NCBI RefSeq assembly: GCF_000622245.1
Contig: NZ_KK211416.1
Location: 507,915 to 571,914, forward strand
Length of the DNA: 64,000 bases
Direction of reading: 5' to 3'
DNA from: Fusobacterium perfoetens ATCC 29250
Lineage (GTDB): Bacteria > Fusobacteriota > Fusobacteriia > Fusobacteriales > Fusobacteriaceae
Shown here: piece by piece, positions 44,400 to 53,384 of the stretch
Position numbering within the stretch: position 1 is the first letter of the stretch
Layout: each line of letters starts with the position of its first letter
Notes under the pieces: model-generated
Database searches by the model: none
Told to the model about the DNA's origin: nothing
The model's input: the letters and a program-made list of their open reading frames with translations, nothing else
Position numbers and translations under genes: made by a program

Positions 44400-47300
44400 G
44401 GTTTTTTTCAGCTTCTTCTTTCTCTTTTAAAATTTTTTTTAATTTTTCTTTTAAATCAGGATATTTCGTAGCAACTATTCTTATATAAATTTTTTTCATT
44501 AACTCTTTTTTTCTTATTTGTATATTAGTAGTAGGAGTTAAATTTATTATAAATTGAAATAGTCTTTCTACTATTTTATCACTTATTTTTTCTAAATCAA
44601 GCTTTTTCATAAAAATTTTAAAATATTTAATCTCATATAATTCAGCACATAAATCAATAGGGTTAGTATCTAGGCCACTATAATCATCTTTTATTATTTT
44701 TGATTCTAAAATAAACTCAGTTAGCTCCCTATTTTTATTTTTTAAGGAAAATTCCATAGGAGTTTCTACTTTAGAATCAAATATATATTCATACCCTTTA
44801 TCTAAAAAATATTTATACAATTCTATAGATTTAGGATAATTCTCTTTAGAAATATAAGTTAAAATATCATACTTTCCTTGTACTTTTCCATTATATTTAG
44901 CTCCTAAATATATAAGCATATCTAAAATATCTATATTTTGATATTTTAAACTATTAAAAATTGGAGTAAGTTTATTTTTATCAAAAGAATTTATATCCTT
45001 TTTACCTAATAAATTTTCTACTATATCTATTTTTTCAGATGAATTTTCTATATTTTTAAAATTTTCTTCTAAGATTTTTTTTCTCATCTTACTAATTCCA
45101 ATAAAGTTAGAAGCTTTTTTATAAAAATTTATAGCTAATAAATAATTATTCTGTTTACTATATATATCCCCTAATATGTTATTCTCTTGCTTTTTACTAA
45201 AAATAGCTATGGCTCTATCTAACTCTTTTTTACTAAATACTCCCTCTTCTAATTTTTCAGTAAATATTCTTTTTACTTCATTATATTTATAGAGAGTATC
45301 TAAAATTTCTACTATATATATAAGAGTTTTTATATATTCTTCTTTCTTTAATAAAGTATCAACTATTAAATTTTCATAATGTTTTTTCTTTTTATCAAGA
45401 TTATTTTTATTAATCTTTTCTAAAGCTAGTTTATAATCTCCATTTTCTATATCTTCCTCTATATTTTTTTCTAGTATCCAAGTAGGATATCCAGCCATTT
45501 CAAAAGCCTTTTGAGCTTCTTCATAGTTTTCTACATTATATAATCTAATTCCCTCTTGTAACCATTCCTCTTTATTTGAATGATGAATCTCTTTATTTAT
45601 CTTTCTATTTATTTTTTCCTTATCATTATTATCTGATATTGTTATAAAATCTTTTATTTTCTCTAAAAGTTTATTTCCAGAGATTTTTTCTTCCATAATA
45701 ATAAGATTTTTTCTCGACCTTGTAATACCCACATAAAAAAGATTAAAATATTTTCTATATCTTTGGTCTCTTTTTACATCTTTATTAAATATTTTTTCCC
45801 ATGCAAAAAGATTTGTAGTAGCTAAGTTTAGACAAACCACATTATCATATTCTAATCCTTTTACTTCATCTACACTAAAAACCCTCATATGAATATCAGA
45901 AAATTTATCCAATTTATATTTCTCCTCTTTAGAAGAAACTATTATAACAAACTTAACATCAGTTTGAACCTTTTTTAATAATTCATAATCTGGAGGAATA
46001 ACTGTTATACTTCCTCTATCTACTATAAAGTTTTCTTTATAATCTTTTACTCCTAAATTTCCTATGTACTCTTTTCTAAGCTCTGTCAAAAAGTTAGCAA
46101 GTTCAACTATACTTTTGGAGTTTCTATAGTTTTTACTAAGGACAATCTCTGTATTTTGAAGATTATTTTTAAAATAATAATTTCTAAGTCTTTCAAAACT
46201 GAAAGAATTAAAGTTTATCATTTGATGTATATCTCCAGCTAACAATATATTTCTTTTATCTTTTAAAAGACTTAACATAAAATATATCTCTACTTCTGTA
46301 AAATCTTGAATTTCATCAACTATTATAAAATCATATTGAGGTTGATTTTTTATAGCTCTAACAACTAAATCATTCATATCATAAAGATTATTTTCATCTT
46401 TCCATTCTTCATATTTTTCAGCTATTTTATATATAGCTTTTTTACTTTCATCATCTAATAATGAATAATTTTTATTTAAATTTAAATAATTTTCCAAAGA
46501 CATAAGTTTAGAAGTTAAATCTTTATCCCAATTGTCTGTACTTCCTTTACTCATAAGTCCTTTTAATATCCCCATTATTTCAAAATAGATATTAAAATCT
46601 TCTACTCCTAATTTTTTTCTATTTGGAAATGAAAAAGAAATAAATTCTTTAAATTTTTTTAAACGAACTATTTTTCTAGTATCTATCCCCAAAGTTTTTT
46701 TATAATATTCTCTTGGTGTATAAAAATCAGTTATTTTTGGTAAATCTTTTTTTCTAAATATTTGGTATTGCTCCTTAATAGTATCTTTTAAAAGAGCATT
46801 TCCTGTAAAATATCCTATCTTTTTTATTCCATAAAATTCTTGATACTCCTCAAGATTTAAAATTTTTCTAATTGTAATTGTAGATTTTCCACTACCAGCA
46901 CTTCCTGCTACAAGTAAAGGAGTTGGTTCTTTTAAAGCTTCATATTGTTCATCATTTAAGTAATAATAGTAATATATATTTTTATCACTTCCAACTTTAG
47001 AAAATTCTCCATCCTCTGTTACTTCGTAACTTATAACTTGGCTATAATCTAAATACACTTCTTGAGGTATTTCCTCATTTTCTTCTATAAATTCATTTTT
47101 ATTTATAGAAAATTCTTCCACATTATTAATCTCTGCATTTTTTCCTTTTTTTACTCCTCTATCGTGGGAAGAGTACAATATAAAAGTTATTTTTTCCTCT
47201 TCATCTTTTCTTTTATCTAAAGAAAAAAATACTCTATCCCCATTATTTATTCTAAATTCAAATCTATTTTCTATACCTTTTAATTTTTTTATCCAAAATC

Positions 47301-47433
47301 CTTTTGGAATTTCCCTTATATTATTTATATTTTTTAAAATTTCTTCATAAAAATATAAAAGATTTTTTTCTATATAATTTATCTTTTCCTTTTTTATATC
47401 TTTAAAAAAAGTTTCTCTTATCAAAAATTTCAT
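44386..47433 (-). CDS. UvrD-type helicase fusion with RelE-like N-terminus and TPR/ankyrin-like C-terminus
   Basis: The 1015-residue protein has three parts. Residues about 1-95 resemble a RelE/ParE toxin fold (WIKKLKGIENRFEFRINNGDRVFFSLD). An SF1 helicase core follows, with Walker A VAGSAGSGKSTITIRK near 177, Walker B FIIVDEIQDFTEVE, motif III LLAGDIHQMIN, and late motifs VDEVKGLEYDNVVC and FYVGITRSRKNLII. From about 620 there are TPR-like pairs (YNVENYEEAQKAFEMAG, YSKQNNYLLAINFYKKAS) and then ankyrin-like repeats. I start it at ATG 47433 (MKFLIRET) with AGAGG six bases ahead. Such helicase fusions are often linked with defence, but no partner is adjacent, so its role is open. Confidence 0.7.
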   Translation of the reverse strand: MKFLIRETFFKDIKKEKINYIEKNLLYFYEEILKNINNIREIPKGFWIKKLKGIENRFEFRINNGDRVFFSLDKRKDEEEKITFILYSSHDRGVKKGKNAEINNVEEFSINKNEFIEENEEIPQEVYLDYSQVISYEVTEDGEFSKVGSDKNIYYYYYLNDEQYEALKEPTPLLVAGSAGSGKSTITIRKILNLEEYQEFYGIKKIGYFTGNALLKDTIKEQYQIFRKKDLPKITDFYTPREYYKKTLGIDTRKIVRLKKFKEFISFSFPNRKKLGVEDFNIYFEIMGILKGLMSKGSTDNWDKDLTSKLMSLENYLNLNKNYSLLDDESKKAIYKIAEKYEEWKDENNLYDMNDLVVRAIKNQPQYDFIIVDEIQDFTEVEIYFMLSLLKDKRNILLAGDIHQMINFNSFSFERLRNYYFKNNLQNTEIVLSKNYRNSKSIVELANFLTELRKEYIGNLGVKDYKENFIVDRGSITVIPPDYELLKKVQTDVKFVIIVSSKEEKYKLDKFSDIHMRVFSVDEVKGLEYDNVVCLNLATTNLFAWEKIFNKDVKRDQRYRKYFNLFYVGITRSRKNLIIMEEKISGNKLLEKIKDFITISDNNDKEKINRKINKEIHHSNKEEWLQEGIRLYNVENYEEAQKAFEMAGYPTWILEKNIEEDIENGDYKLALEKINKNNLDKKKKHYENLIVDTLLKKEEYIKTLIYIVEILDTLYKYNEVKRIFTEKLEEGVFSKKELDRAIAIFSKKQENNILGDIYSKQNNYLLAINFYKKASNFIGISKMRKKILEENFKNIENSSEKIDIVENLLGKKDINSFDKNKLTPIFNSLKYQNIDILDMLIYLGAKYNGKVQGKYDILTYISKENYPKSIELYKYFLDKGYEYIFDSKVETPMEFSLKNKNRELTEFILESKIIKDDYSGLDTNPIDLCAELYEIKYFKIFMKKLDLEKISDKIVERLFQFIINLTPTTNIQIRKKELMKKIYIRIVATKYPDLKEKLKKILKEKEEAEKNLDKK

Positions 47434-47564
47434 TTCTAGCCTCTTTTCTACCATTTATCATCTATTAAATTATACTATACTTTATTATTTTATAAAAGAC
47501 ATTTATTTTTTTATTAAAAATGAACTATTTTAACTCATTTTCTTTTTATTTGTTTCATTTTTTC

Positions 47565-47593
47565 TTGACTTTTAGTTGTTATTGAGCTATACT
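47565..47593 (+). promoter_or_regulatory. Promoter of the symporter gene
   Basis: TTGACT (47565-47570), 17 bases, TATACT (47588-47593), about 40 bases before AGGAGG and the ATG. Confidence 0.7.
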
Positions 47594-47637
47594 CTATTAG
47601 TAACTAAAATTTATTTATTTCTTAGGAGGTCTTTTTT

Positions 47638-48801
47638 ATGGAAAAAATGAAAGATTCTCTAATAATAAAACTTATTATTGGAGTAATTGTTGGACTTGTT
47701 GTAGGTCTTTATGTTGGTGAAAGTGCCATTGGACTTATTAATACTGTTAAATTTATTTTAGGACAAATTATATTCTTTACAGTTCCTTTAATAATTCTTG
47801 GATTTATAGCTCCTGCTATAACACAAATGAAATCTAACGCTAGTAAAATGCTTGCTACAATGTTAGGACTTTCATATTTCTCTTCTGTTGGAGCTGCAGT
47901 TATGTCTATGATTGCTGGATATGCTTTAATTCCTAAATTAAATATTGTTAACAATGCTGAAGGATTAAAATCTATCCCTGAATTAATTTTTAAAGTTGAA
48001 ATCCCTCCAGTAATGCAAGTTATGACAGCTTTAGTTCTTGCTATAATTTTAGGACTTGCTGTTGTATGGACTGGTTCAAAAAGAACTGAAGAACTATTAT
48101 TAGAATTTGGAAACATCATGTTAGCAGTTGTTAACAGAATAGTAATTCCTATTTTACCAGCTTTCATTGCTTGTACATTTGCAACTCTTGCTTATGAAGG
48201 TGGAATTACAAAACAATTCCCAGTATTTGCTAAAGTTATTGTAATTGTATTAGTTGGACACTATATTTGGTTAGCTATCCTTTATACAATCGGTGGAATT
48301 GTTAATAAATGTAACCCTATGGAAGTATTAAAATATTATGGTCCAGCTTACTTAACAGCTGTTGGAACAATGTCTTCTGCTGCTACATTACCAGTTGCTT
48401 TATCTTGTGCTAAAAAATCTAAAGTTTTAGATGAAGATATCGTAAACTTCGGTGTACCATTAGGAGCAACTACTCACCTTTGTGGTTCTGTTTTAACAGA
48501 AGTTTTCTTTGTTATGACTGTTTCTAAAATATTATATGGAAGCATTCCTAGCTTTGGAACAATGTTATTATTTGTAGTATTATTAGGAGTATTTGCTGTT
48601 GGAGCTCCTGGAGTACCAGGTGGAACTGTTATGGCATCAATTGGAATTATCATCTCTGTTTTAGGATTTGATGATACAGGAGTTGCTTTAATGCTTACTG
48701 TATTTGCTCTTCAAGATAGTTTCGGAACTGCTTGTAACGTAACAGGTGACGGAGCATTAACTATGATTCTTAACGGATTATATGGTAAGAAAAAAGCTTA
48801 A
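47638..48801 (+). CDS. Dicarboxylate/amino acid:cation symporter (DAACS family)
   Basis: This sodium- or proton-coupled carrier for dicarboxylates, glutamate or small neutral amino acids has 387 residues and about eight spans plus two hairpin loops. Features include SLIIKLIIGVIVGLVVGLYVG at the start, the serine-rich hairpin motif AVGTMSSAATLPVALSCAKK (near 243), FGVPLGATTHLCGSVLTEVFF (near 265), and GAPGVPGGTVMASIGI (near 320) followed by ALQDSFGTACNVTGDGALTMI. The last Asn-x3-Asp segment is the usual substrate/sodium site. Length is close to the shortest family members. Single-gene unit with promoter and terminator; substrate not determined. Confidence 0.88.
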   Translation: MEKMKDSLIIKLIIGVIVGLVVGLYVGESAIGLINTVKFILGQIIFFTVPLIILGFIAPAITQMKSNASKMLATMLGLSYFSSVGAAVMSMIAGYALIPKLNIVNNAEGLKSIPELIFKVEIPPVMQVMTALVLAIILGLAVVWTGSKRTEELLLEFGNIMLAVVNRIVIPILPAFIACTFATLAYEGGITKQFPVFAKVIVIVLVGHYIWLAILYTIGGIVNKCNPMEVLKYYGPAYLTAVGTMSSAATLPVALSCAKKSKVLDEDIVNFGVPLGATTHLCGSVLTEVFFVMTVSKILYGSIPSFGTMLLFVVLLGVFAVGAPGVPGGTVMASIGIIISVLGFDDTGVALMLTVFALQDSFGTACNVTGDGALTMILNGLYGKKKA

Positions 48802-48843
48802 TAAAAATTTAAGCTAAAATTAAAAAAATATTATAATTTTTTT

Positions 48844-48886
48844 AAAGGATTGTTATAAAATAATTAATTATTTTATAACATCCTTT
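48844..48886 (+). terminator. Terminator of the symporter gene
   Basis: A 19-bp stem with one bulged base: AAAGGAT plus GTTATAAAATAA (48844-48863) against TTATTTTATAAC plus ATCCTTT (48868-48886), followed by a T-run. Confidence 0.85.
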
Positions 48887-48911
48887 TTTATTCCACTTAT
48901 TTTTATTTTAC

Positions 48912-48940
48912 TTGCTTTTATTTTTTTCCTATGTTAAAAT
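48912..48940 (+). promoter_or_regulatory. Promoter of the ABC transporter operon
   Basis: TTGCTT (48912-48917), 17 bases, TAAAAT (48935-48940). No riboswitch-like element is visible in the short leader. Confidence 0.5.
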
Positions 48941-48971
48941 TATATAATAAATAATTTAGAAAGGCAAAATT

Positions 48972-49736
48972 ATGGATAATAAAAATATTTTTAAAAAACA
49001 TATTTTATTTTTAGGGATTTTTATATTTTGGTGTATAACTTCCTATTTAAAAATGTGGAATACTTTTTTAGTTCCAACTCCTTGGAAAGTTTTTAATACT
49101 TTTATTATATTCATTGAAAATGGAAAACTATTCCACCATCTTTTTACAAGTTTTTTAAGAGTTTTTTTTGGTTTTATTATAGCTTTCTCTCTAGGAGTTC
49201 CTCTTGCTATCTTATTTGGAACTTTTCCTAAAGTATATATTTTTTTTCAAGGAATATTAGAATTTTTTAGAAATGTCCCACCACTATCACTTATGCCTCT
49301 TATTATTTTATGGTTTGGAATTGGAGAAACTTCAAAAATAGTGATTATAGTTTTGGCTTCTTTTTTCCCTATTTTTTTAAATACTTTGAAAGGGATAAGA
49401 AGTTGTGATAAAAAACTCATTGAAGTTGGACAAGTCTTTGGACTTAATAAATGGGAAATTTTTAAAAAAATAATATTTCCAAATTCTATTCCTGATATAC
49501 TTCTTGGAGTAAAACTTTCTATTGGATATTCATGGAGGTCTATTATAGGAGCTGAAATGATAGCTGCCTCTTCTGGACTTGGATATTTAATATTAGATGG
49601 ACAACTTTTATCAAGAATAGATATTGTAGCTATTGGAATTATCTCCATTGGAATTTTTGGAATTATTACTGATAAACTTCTATCTAAAATTATTGGAAGC
49701 TTTTTAAAGAAGAGAGGTTTTATAGGATATGAATAA
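48972..49736 (+). CDS. ABC transporter permease, SsuC/TauC/ThiX type
   Basis: This is the membrane subunit of an importer for sulfonates, taurine, nitrate or thiamine precursors. The 254 residues have about six spans and the family segments PTPWKVFNTF (near 36), LGVPLAILFGTF (near 76), FRNVPPLSLMPLIILWFGIGE (near 101), and the EAA-type loop IEVGQVFGLNKWEIFKKIIFPNSIPDIL (near 151), which docks on the ATPase. It ends eight bases inside the ATPase gene, showing coupling. Substrate cannot be fixed from the sequence. Confidence 0.86.
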   Translation: MDNKNIFKKHILFLGIFIFWCITSYLKMWNTFLVPTPWKVFNTFIIFIENGKLFHHLFTSFLRVFFGFIIAFSLGVPLAILFGTFPKVYIFFQGILEFFRNVPPLSLMPLIILWFGIGETSKIVIIVLASFFPIFLNTLKGIRSCDKKLIEVGQVFGLNKWEIFKKIIFPNSIPDILLGVKLSIGYSWRSIIGAEMIAASSGLGYLILDGQLLSRIDIVAIGIISIGIFGIITDKLLSKIIGSFLKKRGFIGYE

Positions 49737-50436
49737 ATTTATACTTAAAAATCTTAATAAAAAATTTCAAGATAAAGAGATATTTAAAAATATAAATTTA
49801 GAAATTAATAGTGATGAAATTACTGTTATTTTAGGAAAAAGTGGTTGTGGAAAAACTACTTTACTTAGAATATTAGGTAGTTTAGATAAAGATTTTTCAG
49901 GAGATATTACTTTTTTAAAAAATAATATAGAAGTTTCTAATTTTAAAATAGGATTTGTTTTTCAAGAAAGTAGGCTTATGCCTTGGCTTACTGTAGAAAA
50001 AAATATAAAACTTCATGATAAAGAAAATAAAATTTCTACTTCAGATGTAGATAAATTTTTATCTCTTGTTTCTCTTGAAAATTGTAAAAATCTTTTTCCT
50101 AATCAATTATCAGGTGGTATGAGTAATAGAGTTTCTATTGCTCGAGCTCTTTCTTATAACCCTGATATACTTTTAATGGACGAGCCTTTTTCAGCTCTTG
50201 ATTATTTTACTAGAAAAAATTTACAAAAAGTTATAGTTGAAGTTTTTAAAAATACAAATAAAGGAATTATTTTTGTAACTCATGATATAGATGAGGCTCT
50301 AGCTATTGCAAATAAAATTTTAGTTATAAATCACAAAAACTTTTATGAATTTTCTTTAGGAAATAATTTAGATAGAGATATTGATAGTATAAAATTTTTA
50401 GATATTAAAAAGGAAATAAAAAAATTATTAGAATAA
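49729..50436 (+). CDS. ABC transporter ATP-binding protein, SsuB/TauB type
   Basis: This is the nucleotide-binding subunit. It has 235 residues with Walker A GKSGCGKTTLLR (near 36), Q-loop FVFQESRLMPWLTV (near 77), signature LSGGMSNRVSIARAL (near 127), Walker B ILLMDEPFSALD (near 147) and the H-loop FVTHDIDEAL (near 181). The LMPWLTV after the Q-loop is typical of the SsuB/TauB branch. Its start overlaps the end of the permease gene by eight bases. Confidence 0.9.
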   Translation: MNKFILKNLNKKFQDKEIFKNINLEINSDEITVILGKSGCGKTTLLRILGSLDKDFSGDITFLKNNIEVSNFKIGFVFQESRLMPWLTVEKNIKLHDKENKISTSDVDKFLSLVSLENCKNLFPNQLSGGMSNRVSIARALSYNPDILLMDEPFSALDYFTRKNLQKVIVEVFKNTNKGIIFVTHDIDEALAIANKILVINHKNFYEFSLGNNLDRDIDSIKFLDIKKEIKKLLE

Positions 50437-50459
50437 TATATTTATAAGGAGATTTTAAA

Positions 50460-51401
50460 ATGAAAAAAAAATTATTTGCTATCTTGTTACTTGTAGTTTT
50501 TGCTTTTGTTAGTTGTGGTAAAGAAAGAGTAGAAGAATATCCTAAGGTACTTAATATGACTTATGTTAAAGCACCTCTTAATATTCCATCTATTTTAGGT
50601 AGAAATGATGGACTTTTCCAAAAGGCCTTTGATGAAGTTAATACAGAGGTAAAATTTTCTGAACTTACAACTGGACCTGAACAAATTCAAGCTTTAGCTT
50701 CTGGACAAATGGATATTTTATACGCTCTTAGTTGTACATCTGCCCTTATTGGAGCTTCTAATGGAGTGGATTTAAAAATTACAGGAGTTTATACTAGAGC
50801 CCCAAAAGTATTTATGATATTAACTAAAGATAAAAATATAAATTCTCCAAAAGATTTTATTGGAAAAAAAGTGGCTGGTCCTAAGGGAACTATTTTACAT
50901 CAACTTTTAGTAACTTACTTAAACACAGAAAATGTAAATGTTGATGATGTAGACTTTTTAAATATGGGACTACCTGGAGCAATGTCTGCTCTTTTAAATG
51001 GTAGTGTTGATATAGCCCTTTTAGCTGGTCCTGTAGCTCTTAACACTATAAAATCTGGAGCAAAAGTTATTACAACAGGAGAAGGTCTTGTACAAGGTTT
51101 AGTTGTTACTGCTGTAAGAGGAGATTTCTTAGAAAAATATCCTAAAGCTATGGAAAAATTTAATAAAACTAATGATGAAATTTTAAATATTATAAATAAT
51201 AATTTTGAAGATATAGTTGATAAAGTAGCTAAAGAAGTTGAAAATACTCCTGAAGAAGTTAGAACTATGTTCCCTCTTTATGATTTTAATACTACAATTA
51301 CAGAAGATGATATTAAAGATTTAAAAGCTACTCAAGATTTCTTAATTGCTAATGGTTTACAAGAAAAAGCAATAGACATAGAAAGCATAATTGTTAAATA
51401 A
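50460..51401 (+). CDS. ABC transporter substrate-binding lipoprotein, NMT1/SsuA type
   Basis: This is the receptor for the preceding permease and ATPase. The 313-residue protein has a lipobox signal (VVFAFVSCGK, Cys19). A type 2 periplasmic-binding fold follows, with YVKAPLNIPSILGRNDGLF near 34, GPEQIQALASGQMDIL near 75, and KDFIGKKVAGPKGTILHQLLVTYL near 126, which resembles the sulfonate/nitrate/thiamine-precursor group. AAGGAGAT precedes the ATG. It ends the operon, with a terminator 35 bases behind. Confidence 0.88.
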   Translation: MKKKLFAILLLVVFAFVSCGKERVEEYPKVLNMTYVKAPLNIPSILGRNDGLFQKAFDEVNTEVKFSELTTGPEQIQALASGQMDILYALSCTSALIGASNGVDLKITGVYTRAPKVFMILTKDKNINSPKDFIGKKVAGPKGTILHQLLVTYLNTENVNVDDVDFLNMGLPGAMSALLNGSVDIALLAGPVALNTIKSGAKVITTGEGLVQGLVVTAVRGDFLEKYPKAMEKFNKTNDEILNIINNNFEDIVDKVAKEVENTPEEVRTMFPLYDFNTTITEDDIKDLKATQDFLIANGLQEKAIDIESIIVK

Positions 51402-51434
51402 GTTTTTGGGAGAAATTTAACATAGATAGAAATT

Positions 51435-51474
51435 AGAGTTGTTACATTTATAATAAACATTTTGTAGCAACTCT
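51435..51474 (+). terminator. Terminator of the ABC transporter operon
   Basis: AGAGTTGTTAC (51435-51445) pairs with GTAGCAACTCT (51464-51474) with one T-G position, then GATTTTTT. Confidence 0.8.
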
Positions 51475-51492
51475 GATTTTTTAAAAGATACA

Positions 51493-51521
51493 TTGACAAT
51501 TATCAATATGTATATTATAAT
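51493..51521 (+). promoter_or_regulatory. arsR promoter with operator in the spacer
   Basis: TTGACA (51493-51498), 17 bases, TATAAT (51516-51521), near-consensus. The spacer contains ATCAATAT. Related ATCGATAT/ATCAATA elements precede the next two genes, so this is a likely ArsR-family operator. Confidence 0.7.
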
Positions 51522-51544
51522 TAATTTATAAAAGGAGGATAGTT

Positions 51545-51823
51545 ATGGATAAATATGAAAAAAATGCTAGAATTTTTAAAGCCTTTTGTGACCCTAATAG
51601 ACTTAAAATTATTCATCTTTTACAAACAGGTGAATTATGTGGTTGTAAATTATTAGAGCAATTAAACATTGGTCAACCAACTTTATCACATCATATGAAA
51701 ATTTTAATAGATGCTGGAATTGTTAAAGGTTTTAAAGATGGAAAGTGGATGCACTATTCTCTTGATATAGAAGGTTTTAAAAATGTAAAAAATATTTTAG
51801 ATGATATAATGAAAGATAGATAA
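51545..51823 (+). CDS. ArsR/SmtB-family metalloregulator
   Basis: This is a winged-helix repressor of 92 residues that leaves DNA on binding a metal or metalloid. FKAFCDPNRLKIIHLLQTGELCGCKLLEQL carries a CxC-type pair in helix alpha-3, as in the ArsR arsenite site (ELCVCDLC). LSHHMKILIDAGIV is the recognition helix and WMHYSLD the wing. It likely controls itself, the thioredoxin-like protein and the permease, whose leaders share ATCGATAT/ATCAATA elements. AAAGGAGG precedes the ATG. Confidence 0.9.
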   Translation: MDKYEKNARIFKAFCDPNRLKIIHLLQTGELCGCKLLEQLNIGQPTLSHHMKILIDAGIVKGFKDGKWMHYSLDIEGFKNVKNILDDIMKDR

Positions 51824-51845
51824 TAATTTATCTATTTTTTATCCA

Positions 51846-51875
51846 TTAACATATCGATATATTTAAATATATAAT
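51846..51875 (+). promoter_or_regulatory. Promoter and ArsR-like site before the thioredoxin-like gene
   Basis: TTAACA (51846-51851), 18 bases, TATAAT (51870-51875), with ATCGATATATTT in the spacer. The dyad ATATCGATAT resembles the other two sites of this cluster. Confidence 0.5.
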
Positions 51876-51895
51876 ATTATTTTAAGGAGGAAAAA

Positions 51896-52258
51896 ATGGG
51901 ATTATTTGACAAATTATTTAAAAAAGATTGTGGTTGTTCTTGTTCTGCTGAAAAAATAGAAGAAACTAAAAAGGAAAAAACTTCTTGTTCATGTGATTGT
52001 AACTGTGGTAGCTCTTCTGATAAAAAAGTTTTAGTTAAAATTTTAGGTTCTGGTTGTAAAAATTGTAATACTTTAGAGAAAAATACTTTGGAAGCTCTAA
52101 AAGAATTAGGATTTGGATTTCAATTAGAACATGTTAGAGATTTTTCTGAAATTGCTAAATATGGAATAATGTCTACTCCAGGTCTATGGATAGATGGAAA
52201 AATTGTTTCTTATGGAAAAGTTTTATCAAAAGAGCAAATAAAAGAATTATTAAAATAG
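51896..52258 (+). CDS. Thioredoxin-fold redox protein with N-terminal Cys-rich segment
   Basis: The 120 residues start with GLFDKLFKKDCGCSCSAEK, and a second Cys cluster SCSCDCNCGS comes at about 31-42. A glutaredoxin/thioredoxin-like domain of the 'redox-active disulfide protein 2' type follows: KILGSGCKNCNTLEKN has the active CxxC (near 54-57), and MSTPGLWIDGKIV supplies the cis-Pro loop. Members of this group are common next to ArsR and UPF0718 permeases. The extra Cys-rich N-terminus suggests metal binding. AAGGAGG precedes the ATG. Confidence 0.85.
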   Translation: MGLFDKLFKKDCGCSCSAEKIEETKKEKTSCSCDCNCGSSSDKKVLVKILGSGCKNCNTLEKNTLEALKELGFGFQLEHVRDFSEIAKYGIMSTPGLWIDGKIVSYGKVLSKEQIKELLK

Positions 52259-52272
52259 ATTAGAAAATATTG

Positions 52273-52312
52273 GGACTGTTGTATTTTTATAATAACTAAT
52301 TTTCAACAGTCC
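52273..52312 (+). terminator. Terminator after the thioredoxin-like gene
   Basis: GGACTGTTG (52273-52281) pairs with CAACAGTCC (52304-52312), then TTTT. It separates this gene from the permease. Confidence 0.75.
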
Positions 52313-52327
52313 TTTTATAAAAATAAT

Positions 52328-52347
52328 AAATCGATATTTATCAATAC
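52328..52347 (+). promoter_or_regulatory. ArsR-like site before the permease gene
   Basis: The segment contains ATCGATAT followed after three bases by ATCAATA, the same words as the two upstream leaders. It lies just ahead of AAGGAGAG. A distinct promoter is not clear. Confidence 0.45.
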
Positions 52348-52358
52348 AAGGAGAGTTT

Positions 52359-53381
52359 ATGAATTTTTTAATTAACATTTGGACTTTTATACAAAATCAA
52401 ATTTTAGGTATGAAATGGTTAAATAAGTTAGTAGGAAATATTTTAATAAAAATAGGTTTAGACAAAAATAGTCACTTATTTAGTGGAATACATTTTTTCT
52501 TTTATGATGTTATAAAAATAACTATTTTACTTTGTACTTTAATATTTTTTATAAGCTATATTCAAAGTTATTTTCCACCAGAAAAAAGTAAAAAGATATT
52601 AGGAAGATTTCATGGATTGACAGCTAATATTATTGGAGCTTTATTAGGAACTGTTACACCTTTTTGTAGCTGTTCATCTATTCCTTTGTTTATAGGTTTT
52701 ACATCAGCAGGACTTCCAATAGGTGTTACATTTTCTTTCTTAATTTCTTCTCCAATGGTAGATTTAGGTTCTTTACTTTTATTAATGAGTATTTTTGGAA
52801 GTAAAATTGCCCTTTGGTATGTGATTTTAGGACTTGTAATAGCTGTAATTGGTGGAACTCTTATAGAGAAAATGAAACTTGAAAATGAAATAGAAGATTT
52901 TATCTGGGCAGCCTCAACAAACGGTAATATAGATATCGAAATTCCAGATTTAACTATACAAGAAAGATTGATATATGCTAAGGAACAAACAATGGAAACT
53001 TTTAAAAAAGTTTTTCCATATATTTTAATAGGAGTTGGAATTGGAGCTATAATTCATAATTGGATTCCTGAAAAATGGATAGTTAGTATTTTAGGAAGTA
53101 AAAATCCTTTTGGAGTTATATTAGCAACTTTAATAGGTGTTCCTATATATGCTGATATTTTTGGAACTATTCCTATTGCTGAAGCATTATTTTCTAAAGG
53201 AGCCAATTTAGGAAGTATTTTATCCTTTATGATGGCTGTAACTACTTTATCTCTACCATCTTTAATAATGTTAAGAAAAGCTATAAAACCAAAATTATTA
53301 AAAATATTTGTAGGAATTTGTACTATTGGAATTATAATAGTTGGATATTTCTTTAACTTACTTCAAAATTATATTATATAA
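52359..53381 (+). CDS. UPF0718/DUF318 permease (ArsP-related)
   Basis: This integral membrane protein of 340 residues has about eight spans in two repeats. The hallmark TPFCSCSSIPLFIGFTSAG lies in the first half (near 107), followed by FLISSPMVDLGSLLLL. The second half has GVPIYADIFGTIPIAEALF (near 260), LGSILSFMMAVTTLSLPS and KAIKPKLLKIF. ArsP, a member of this family, exports trivalent organoarsenicals, and ArsR neighbours fit a metalloid or redox stress role. The exact substrate is unknown. The ATG follows AAGGAGAG by four bases. Confidence 0.83.
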   Translation: MNFLINIWTFIQNQILGMKWLNKLVGNILIKIGLDKNSHLFSGIHFFFYDVIKITILLCTLIFFISYIQSYFPPEKSKKILGRFHGLTANIIGALLGTVTPFCSCSSIPLFIGFTSAGLPIGVTFSFLISSPMVDLGSLLLLMSIFGSKIALWYVILGLVIAVIGGTLIEKMKLENEIEDFIWAASTNGNIDIEIPDLTIQERLIYAKEQTMETFKKVFPYILIGVGIGAIIHNWIPEKWIVSILGSKNPFGVILATLIGVPIYADIFGTIPIAEALFSKGANLGSILSFMMAVTTLSLPSLIMLRKAIKPKLLKIFVGICTIGIIIVGYFFNLLQNYII

Positions 53382-53384
53382 AAG

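Noticed and set aside
47709..48167. 152-residue minus-strand frame inside the symporter gene
   Set aside because: Antisense shadow without a ribosome site; the plus-strand frame has clear family motifs.
48802..48971. TPP riboswitch before the SsuABC-like operon
   Set aside because: The CTGAGA core and partner sequences of the TPP element are absent; only a terminator and a promoter are present.
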